Assembly (NCBI GenBank): GCA_020849275.1
Contig: JADLGO010000052.1
Coordinates: forward strand, 116,039 to 163,545
From: Chthonomonadales bacterium
GTDB taxonomy: Bacteria; Armatimonadota; Chthonomonadetes; Chthonomonadales; CAJBBX01
DNA: 47,507 bases
Direction: 5' to 3'
Numbering within the stretch: the stretch's first letter is position 1; the number at the start of each line of letters is the position of its first letter. The notes below the pieces were generated by a model that searched no databases, was not told the DNA's origin, and saw only the letters and a program-made list of their open reading frames with translations. Of this stretch, positions 42,831 to 47,507 are shown one piece after another. The translations under genes were made by a program, and so were the position numbers.

Positions 42831-44288
42831 CTACGCGGCCGCCTGGACGAACCGGAGTGCATACAGATCGGCGTCGCGCAGTTCGAACCGCAGACGGACA
42901 GGGCCGCCGGCCACGCGCGCCAGACTGGCCCCTGGCCTCCATGCGACCCGGCGCTCCGTCTCATCGCCGTAGATCGGTTGGCAGTCGGCCATCGCGAACC
43001 CGGGGAGTGGGCCTCCGGCCGCCGACCGCACCTCGACCCGCACGCTGCCGACAGCCGAAGTTGCGGCGTTCACCTCAAGCGCGCCGCCGCGGAAGGCGAG
43101 GGGAGGCGTGAGCATCTCGCCGCCCTGGTATGGGCCGGCGACGGACGCGAGACGGTCGACGACCACGGTGCCGCGGCGCAGGCGAGGGGCCGCCACCGCG
43201 TTCTCGGTCCAGTACATCGAGAGCTCGCCGGGAGCGGTGGCGAGGAGACCCCAGGCCATCGTGTTGTTGCTGTGCCCGCTACCCCAGTTGGCCGCGTTGG
43301 GGCCGGGCCGAAGGTATGCCTCCAGGAACGTGCGATCGAAGCGCACGCCGTCGCGGCTCGACATCAGGATCCCGTCCGATAGCGGCCCGAGGTCCTCGCC
43401 GTTCGGGCCCACGGCGTGCCTCTCCGGCACAAAGCGCATTGGGAAGGCCAGGTAGAGGCCTGGGGCGCGCGCATATCGTACGACCGCGTTGGTGTAGAAC
43501 TGCTCCACGGGTGCGTGGCCAGTCTCGATGGGTACAGGCTCCGTCCAGTGGAGGAAGTCCGGCGAGGTAGCGCGGGCAAAGCTGCGCACGCCGCTGCGAC
43601 CGATCCGCAGGTAACAGACATAGCGCCGGAGGCCCGTGTCCCAGAAGGCCGTGTTATGCGAGTCGAACGAGCCCTCGGTGATGATGGGCTCCTCGCGCAG
43701 CCGACGCCAGCGCAGCCCGTCAGGGGAGCCCATCGCGACGAGAGTCCTCCGGCGGTCGCCGGTGGCCGGATCGGTCTGGCGTCCCAGCGCAAGCGCCTTG
43801 TAGCGCGCGGCGGGCGGAGTGGCCGGGTTCGCGTCGATGAAGGGCGTCATGTTGTGCGACTCCGCGTAGCCCTTCGTGCGTCCGACCCAGACGATATTGT
43901 TGCGCTTGCTGCCGTCGTGTTCGAACATGCCGAAACTCGGGCGACGCCACCGGACGCCGTCGGCGCTCTCCGCCATGCAAGTCACCTCTCGGGTCTGATC
44001 GCCGCCGCCGCGATAGTACATCCGGTAGCAAGCGCCGTCCTGCAGCACGGTGACGTACCCGCTCTGAGGCCCCTCCCACGGCGCATCGAACGTCAGCGCC
44101 ACCTCGCGCGGCGCGGGGGGGTTGAGGCGTCGCGTGGCGCCGCGCAGGCGCGCGACGAGCCAGTTGTCCACCAGGAGCTGTCGGCCATCCTCCACGCCAC
44201 GGATCGGCTCCGCGAGGCTCTGCTCCACGCGGGGAGCGGCCGGCGCCGCGCCGGCCATCAGGAATGCGCGTCTCGACACCTCGACCAT
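42831..44288 (-). CDS. Tat-exported five-bladed beta-propeller protein (GH43/GH32 superfamily-like)
   Basis: A 485-residue protein with a short Tat-like N-terminus (SRRAFLMAGAAPAAP) and repeated beta-propeller blades: YVTVLQDGACYRMYYRGGGD, CMAESADGVRWRRPSFGMFE, SHNTAFWDTGLRRYVCYLRI, FYTNAVVRYARAPGLYLAFP and ILMSSRDGVRF. The pattern W/Y-x-x-A-x-S-x-D-G with blade repeats is that of GH43/GH32-like proteins common in Planctomycetes and Armatimonadota. The C-terminal 100 residues form a separate beta domain. ATG 44288 has AAGGGGGG upstream. It is probably a secreted glycoside hydrolase, but catalytic acids cannot be assigned with confidence. Confidence 0.75.
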   Translation of the reverse strand: MVEVSRRAFLMAGAAPAAPRVEQSLAEPIRGVEDGRQLLVDNWLVARLRGATRRLNPPAPREVALTFDAPWEGPQSGYVTVLQDGACYRMYYRGGGDQTREVTCMAESADGVRWRRPSFGMFEHDGSKRNNIVWVGRTKGYAESHNMTPFIDANPATPPAARYKALALGRQTDPATGDRRRTLVAMGSPDGLRWRRLREEPIITEGSFDSHNTAFWDTGLRRYVCYLRIGRSGVRSFARATSPDFLHWTEPVPIETGHAPVEQFYTNAVVRYARAPGLYLAFPMRFVPERHAVGPNGEDLGPLSDGILMSSRDGVRFDRTFLEAYLRPGPNAANWGSGHSNNTMAWGLLATAPGELSMYWTENAVAAPRLRRGTVVVDRLASVAGPYQGGEMLTPPLAFRGGALEVNAATSAVGSVRVEVRSAAGGPLPGFAMADCQPIYGDETERRVAWRPGASLARVAGGPVRLRFELRDADLYALRFVQAAA

Positions 44289-44519
44289 CACTTACCCCCC
44301 TTGCGCTCGTGCGCCACGGAGGCCTGTTGCCGTGCTGGCGCGCGATCTCCTCTATCGGCTTGCTCGGTGGGTCGGGCCTCTGGCGAGCCGCTTGCCACCA
44401 CGGGTCCGCCCGCACTGGAGCGATCGCGTGCAAATGGGGCGGTCGACTGGCAGGCGGCCCTCCCGGCGGCCAGCGAGTGGCCAGGGGTTTGCGCAATGGC
44501 CTTGGCCATCGGACCGATG
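44289..44519. other. intergenic region between the beta-propeller and PEP-CTERM gene 3
   Basis: No gene is supported in this divergent gap. It contains a 14-base palindrome, ATGGCC-TT-GGCCAT at 44496-44509, ending 11 bases before the sigma-54 -24 element at 44520. No good sigma-70 promoter for the minus-strand beta-propeller gene was found. Confidence 0.6.
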
Positions 44520-44535
44520 TGGCATGGATCTTGCA
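44520..44535 (+). promoter_or_regulatory. sigma-54 (-24/-12) promoter of PEP-CTERM gene 3
   Basis: TGGCATGGATCTTGCA matches TGGCAC-N5-TTGCA with one substitution and correct GG/GC spacing. It lies about 70 bases before the ATG at 44604. Confidence 0.85.
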
Positions 44536-44603
44536 ATGCTCGCCTGCTATGCCCAGGGCGGTGCTCTGGGCCCCCAGTCCCGATGCTCAGGAGGGAACCG
44601 GCC

Positions 44604-45356
44604 ATGCGAAAGTACGTGGTTCTGGCGCTGGGGATCGCCATCCTTGGCGCGTTTGCGGCTCCGGCGCGGGCGCAGGAAACGCCGCTGCCGGAGGCCACGG
44701 TCATCGTCGACGGAGTGTCCTATAGCCTGGACGTGCTCCGCGATGGCAAGCTCTTCATCATCGACCAGGCGCGCATCGTCACGCAGGGAGGAGACATCGT
44801 TGAGGTCGCCATGACTGGCGACCCGGACCCGAGCATCGCCTACGCCATCGGCGTGGTCGATATCGGATTGCCCAGCGCGTTCGGGTTCGCGTTCGGCATC
44901 CCGATCGTCTGCCCGGAACCCGCCACGATCGTCAGCTCCTCCATCGGCTACACGCTGACCGACGCCGGCGACGGCGCAGTCTCGCTGACGCCCCTGCCTC
45001 CGCCGGGGTTCGTGCCGGTGGACGGCGATCTGGCGACGGAGACCGCCGTGGGCACGCTCAGCCCGGACGGCGGCTTCACGCTGGTGAACATGGGTGTGGA
45101 CGTGGGGCTTGCGGCGGCCGCCGGGGGCGGCACCACGGTGCACGGTCCGTTCGCCGCCGGACCAATGGCCGGCCCGGCCGGTCCGTTCGATTCGCTGTTC
45201 GCGGACATCAACTTCCTGGGGTCTGGCGGAGGCGACGCCCTCAGCCTGACGGGCGCCCTCACCGTGGTATGCGTGCCGGAGCCGGGCTCGCTGGCGACGC
45301 TGGGCGTCGGGCTTGTCGCGCTTGGCGTGCTGGCGTACCGGCGCCGTAAGCCGTAG
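44604..45356 (+). CDS. PEP-CTERM sorting-domain secreted protein
   Basis: A 250-residue exported protein: signal peptide (YVVLALGIAILGAFAAPARA), a beta-rich, Gly/Pro-rich body (DLATETAVGTLSPDGGFTLV ... AAAGGGTTVHGPFAAG), and a C-terminal PEP-CTERM signal (VVCVPEPGSLATLG, hydrophobic helix, YRRRKP). ATG 44604 has CAGGAGGGA upstream. It is preceded by a sigma-54 element and followed by a hairpin terminator, so it is a single-gene unit. It is probably anchored by an exosortase encoded elsewhere. No catalytic motif is seen. Confidence 0.93.
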   Translation: MRKYVVLALGIAILGAFAAPARAQETPLPEATVIVDGVSYSLDVLRDGKLFIIDQARIVTQGGDIVEVAMTGDPDPSIAYAIGVVDIGLPSAFGFAFGIPIVCPEPATIVSSSIGYTLTDAGDGAVSLTPLPPPGFVPVDGDLATETAVGTLSPDGGFTLVNMGVDVGLAAAAGGGTTVHGPFAAGPMAGPAGPFDSLFADINFLGSGGGDALSLTGALTVVCVPEPGSLATLGVGLVALGVLAYRRRKP

Positions 45357-45386
45357 CCCGCCACCGCTGGGTCGGTCCGACCATCG

Positions 45387-45414
45387 CGCCACCCGGCCAA
45401 CCGGCCGGGTGGCG
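45387..45414 (+). terminator. terminator of PEP-CTERM gene 3
   Basis: CGCCACCCGGCC (45387-45398) and GGCCGGGTGGCG (45403-45414) form a 12-bp perfect stem with an AACC loop, followed by TTT. Confidence 0.9.
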
Positions 45415-45481
45415 TTTGGCGTCTCTGCCTCCGCGCGCATGTGATCTACGCCGCCGTTCACGGAACGATCACCTGACAGAC

Positions 45482-45497
45482 CGGCACGATCCTGGCT
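45482..45497 (+). promoter_or_regulatory. weak sigma-54-like element upstream of the small secreted protein at 45551
   Basis: CGGCACGATCCTGGCT keeps the -24 GG and -12 GC at correct spacing but has mismatches in TGGCAC and TTGCW. It lies about 55 bases before the ATG at 45551. Confidence 0.4.
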
Positions 45498-45550
45498 CCA
45501 CGCTGGGGTGTTAGGCCGGCCTGCCCTGAGCGCACATGAGGAGGTAGACC

Positions 45551-45952
45551 ATGCTATCCTGGAGACACGGGCTGAGATTCGCGATCGGTACCGCCGCCGC
45601 GGCCGGCGCGCTTTCCGCCGCCACGGGGCTGGCGGCCCAGAGCGCGGACCTCGCCCCACCGCAGATCTCGTTCGGCGCGCTACGCCCTGGAGCCACGGTC
45701 CGCGCGGACGCGTACGGCCGCGTGTTCGTCGCGGCGCGCGCCACCGACGACCGGGGCATCCGCGCCGTCGTCCTGAGCGTGCCCCATGCCAGCGCGGTCC
45801 TGACGCCGAGCCCGCCCACTCCGTGGGCCATGGCGCGCGCCATGTGGGACTCGCGGGAGGACCCGGCGGGGCCCTACACGATCACGTGCACCGCGACCGA
45901 CACAGCCGGCAAGGTGACGACGCAGGCGCTGCCCATCACGCTGGTGAAGTGA
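45551..45952 (+). CDS. small secreted Ig-like protein, paralog A
   Basis: A 133-residue protein: signal peptide (IGTAAAAGALSAATGLAAQ), then one beta-sandwich-like domain (PPQISFGALRPGATVRADAY, GRVFVAARATDDRGIRAVVL, TITCTATDTAGKVTTQALPI). Its body closely matches the product of 46456-46854 (shared motifs ISFG-L-P, V-L-SVPHA, ATLTPS-P, MWDS, YTITCTA-D-GKVTT--LPITL), so the two are tandem paralogs. ATG 45551 has GAGGAGG upstream. The single domain resembles Ig-like or HYR-type modules. It is probably periplasmic or surface-exposed; the function is unknown. Confidence 0.8.
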   Translation: MLSWRHGLRFAIGTAAAAGALSAATGLAAQSADLAPPQISFGALRPGATVRADAYGRVFVAARATDDRGIRAVVLSVPHASAVLTPSPPTPWAMARAMWDSREDPAGPYTITCTATDTAGKVTTQALPITLVK

Positions 45953-46050
45953 TCGGCGGCCCGCCAGAGGGGCGCGGCGCAGTTCGCGGGCGTCTCGCGC
46001 AGGGCGATGCTCCCGTGTGCCGCTCCGCCGCCAGCTTCTGGGTTGGGCTT

Positions 46051-46072
46051 CAGGGGGCCGATCGGCCCCCTG
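46051..46072 (+). terminator. 22-bp palindromic terminator after paralog A
   Basis: CAGGGGGCCGA (46051-46061) and TCGGCCCCCTG (46062-46072) are perfectly complementary, followed by TCGTTT. It lies about 100 bases after the paralog A stop. Confidence 0.8.
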
Positions 46073-46455
46073 TCGTTTCGCTGTCCTCGCCGACCGCCCC
46101 ACATCGCCCGCAGGCAGACGTCCATCTCTAACGCGCTCCTGGCTCGGAGGAGAAGACGGCCTCCGCGGCGAACTGGGCGGCGACCTGGCACGACCATCGG
46201 GATCGCTGGCTGCCCGCCCGGTGGGTCCTCCCACGTTGACCCGCTGATCCTGTCGAGCATCCTCGCCCGGTCACAGCCGCCGTCGCCCAGTTGCTTCCCG
46301 TCCTCCCGCGCGGCGCGAAGGTCTGGTGTCAGCGCGCCCTGCGCGCGACGACCCACGAACGTCGGGGTTGCCCCCATTCCATCTTACTCCGCGTGACATA
46401 GCTGGACCCCGGCAGATCGCCGCCCGCGTCACCGGAGACAAGGAGTTGAGTCGCG
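46073..46455. other. intergenic region between the two paralogs
   Basis: I see no gene, RNA or convincing promoter here. Frames in this stretch are short and low-quality. AAGGAG at 46440-46445 serves the next gene. Confidence 0.6.
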
Positions 46456-46854
46456 ATGTTGTTGGTAGTAAGCACGCGGACGGCGCTGGCGGTGGCCTCG
46501 CTGACCGCGATACTCTGTACGGCGACCGTGGTGAGCGCGCGAGCCGCCGAGACGCAGGCCCCGCGGATCTCGTTCGGTTCGCTGACCCCCTACGCCGTAG
46601 TCCGCCCCGACGCCTACGGGCGGATCTACATACCGGTCCGAGCGACAGACGACACGGGCCTCCAGAGCGTGGTGCTGTCGGTGCCGCACGCGACCGCGAC
46701 TCTGACGCCCAGCAACCGGCCGCCGTGGGCCCTGGTTCGGGCGATGTGGGACTCGGGCGACGACGCCGTCGGGGTTTACACGATCACCTGCACGGCGGTC
46801 GACGTTACCGGCAAGGTGACGACGGAGTCTCTGCCGATCACGCTGGCCAGGTAG
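46456..46854 (+). CDS. small secreted Ig-like protein, paralog B
   Basis: A 132-residue protein with a signal peptide (TALAVASLTAILCTATVVSA) and a domain homologous to paralog A (APRISFGSLTPYAVVRPDAY, GRIYIPVRATDDTGLQSVVL, YTITCTAVDVTGKVTTESLP). ATG 46456 is used because AAGGAG lies 10 bases upstream. It stands about 500 bases downstream of paralog A, with its own terminator at 46906. The function is unknown. Confidence 0.8.
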   Translation: MLLVVSTRTALAVASLTAILCTATVVSARAAETQAPRISFGSLTPYAVVRPDAYGRIYIPVRATDDTGLQSVVLSVPHATATLTPSNRPPWALVRAMWDSGDDAVGVYTITCTAVDVTGKVTTESLPITLAR

Positions 46855-46905
46855 GGGCCGGAAGCGGCAACGGGCGGGCCGCGCCCGTTCCGAACCGACA
46901 GCAAG

Positions 46906-46934
46906 CACGGGGGGAGCCTGGCGCTCCCCCCGTG
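46906..46934 (+). terminator. terminator of paralog B
   Basis: CACGGGGGGAGC (46906-46917) and GCTCCCCCCGTG (46923-46934) form a perfect 12-bp stem with a 5-base loop. Confidence 0.85.
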
Positions 46935-47109
46935 TGGCGTCCACGCCTTCCGAGATGAGGGGGGCGGCGGGCTCGAGGCGCCCGGCCAACGACCGCGAGC
47001 GTGAGCCCTGGACGCGAGATGCCGGGGGCCACCGTGGACGAGGCGCTCGGCGTGTGCAGGGCAAGCGGCCGGGCTGGCCGAGCCGCGAGTCGGCGGGGTA
47101 GATGCGAAC

Positions 47110-47137
47110 AGGGGCGCCGAAGGCCTTCGGCGCCCCT
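47110..47137 (-). terminator. terminator of tRNA-Ala (minus strand)
   Basis: AGGGGCGCCGAAGG (47110-47123) and CCTTCGGCGCCCCT (47124-47137) are perfectly complementary, making a 12-bp stem with a GGCC loop. It begins 5 bases after the tRNA 3' end. Confidence 0.8.
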
Positions 47138-47141
47138 GAGA

Positions 47142-47215
<74 letters not shown>

Positions 47216-47230
47216 CCGAGCGACCGGCGT

Positions 47231-47260
47231 ATATTACCACACCATGCCGGAGCATATCAA
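47231..47260 (-). promoter_or_regulatory. sigma-70 promoter of tRNA-Ala
   Basis: On the minus strand TTGATA (47260-47255) and TAATAT (47236-47231) are 18 bases apart. The predicted start is about 10 bases before the tRNA 5' end. Confidence 0.75.
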
Positions 47261-47387
47261 GGTGGCCGAAGCGCCGACGAGGTACGGGCGGCAGCGCTAC
47301 TCCCGAGGCGAGCGCACGCCGACAATGGTACTGGGCGCGCCCGCGCGGCGGCAGCGACCCTCCCGCCGGGCCCGCTTCGCGTGTTCC

Positions 47388-47429
47388 TGCTCAGCGATAA
47401 TGTCCACATATTGCTCAGCGATAATGTCC
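47388..47429 (+). repeat. two 18-bp direct repeats with 24-bp period
   Basis: TGCTCAGCGATAATGTCC occurs at 47388-47405 and 47412-47429. The unit is less GC-rich than its surroundings. It could be part of a mobile element terminus lying mostly beyond the window, or a short regulatory repeat. No transposase is visible here. Confidence 0.75.
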
Positions 47430-47507
47430 GCGGGTGGTTGGTGTAAGCGGCGCTCCGGCCCCCACTGCCCCCGCGCCCTTGCTCGCAGTAGGTAGCGAGA
47501 CGCGGGG

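Noticed and set aside
47244-47495. Small plus-strand coding frame at the right edge
   Set aside because: There is no ribosome site, the composition is Arg/Ser-rich, and it includes the direct repeats and the tRNA-Ala promoter.

Overview
The window is about 47.5 kb of very GC-rich bacterial chromosome. The best guess at the source is an Armatimonadota (or similar PVC/Planctomycete-like) bacterium. This rests on a type IV prepilin-like protein with the [10 protein letters not shown]-type leader typical of that phylum, a DUF1501/DUF1800 gene pair, three PEP-CTERM proteins, many secreted or cytosolic glycoside hydrolases, and tRNA genes without an encoded CCA. There is no rRNA operon, CRISPR array, complete transposon or phage module. 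Most genes are chromosomal housekeeping or accessory genes in short operons with good Shine-Dalgarno sites and frequent 1-4 bp overlaps.

Layout: 1-4.75 kb holds an efflux operon (periplasmic adaptor cut by the window edge, RND pump, DUF2892 protein). 4.8-6.8 kb has tRNA-Met, a DUF4142 protein and a frameshifted secreted protein. 6.9-12.1 kb has a strong promoter and long leader, then a GH42-like protein with disordered arginine-rich tails, a small protein and MtaB. 12.1-18.0 kb (minus strand) has a PfkB kinase, a prepilin/lipoprotein pair, and a DUF1501-DUF1800-membrane protein operon. 18.2-20.8 kb (plus) has a PhyH dioxygenase, a Spo0M-like protein and an aldo/keto reductase, converging on a macrodomain-like protein and nicotinate phosphoribosyltransferase. 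23-28.3 kb has two PEP-CTERM genes flanking a GH127/MFS transporter pair. 28.5-33.8 kb (minus) has pyrD, a nitrilase and pyrK, with a GH116 gene upstream. 34-39.7 kb (plus) has a MoxR-DUF58-transglutaminase operon running into holA. 39.7-42.2 kb (minus) has rpsT and a PspA operon. 42.4-47.5 kb has a Tat-exported beta-propeller enzyme, a third PEP-CTERM gene, two paralogous small secreted proteins, tRNA-Ala and a short repeat at the edge.

The clearest cross-window pattern is regulatory. Each of the three PEP-CTERM genes, and no other recognised gene class, is preceded by a near-perfect sigma-54 (-24/-12) element of the form TGGCAY-GRATC-WTGCA. Housekeeping genes instead carry readable sigma-70 promoters with 17-18 bp spacers. 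Other points to follow up are a PspA operon encoding a membrane coiled-coil protein and an HPD-less J-like protein, the RNA-binding-like tails on a GH42-type enzyme, a nicotinate phosphoribosyltransferase-macrodomain pair, and a nitrilase between pyrK and pyrD. All functional calls come from reading the sequence, with no database search.
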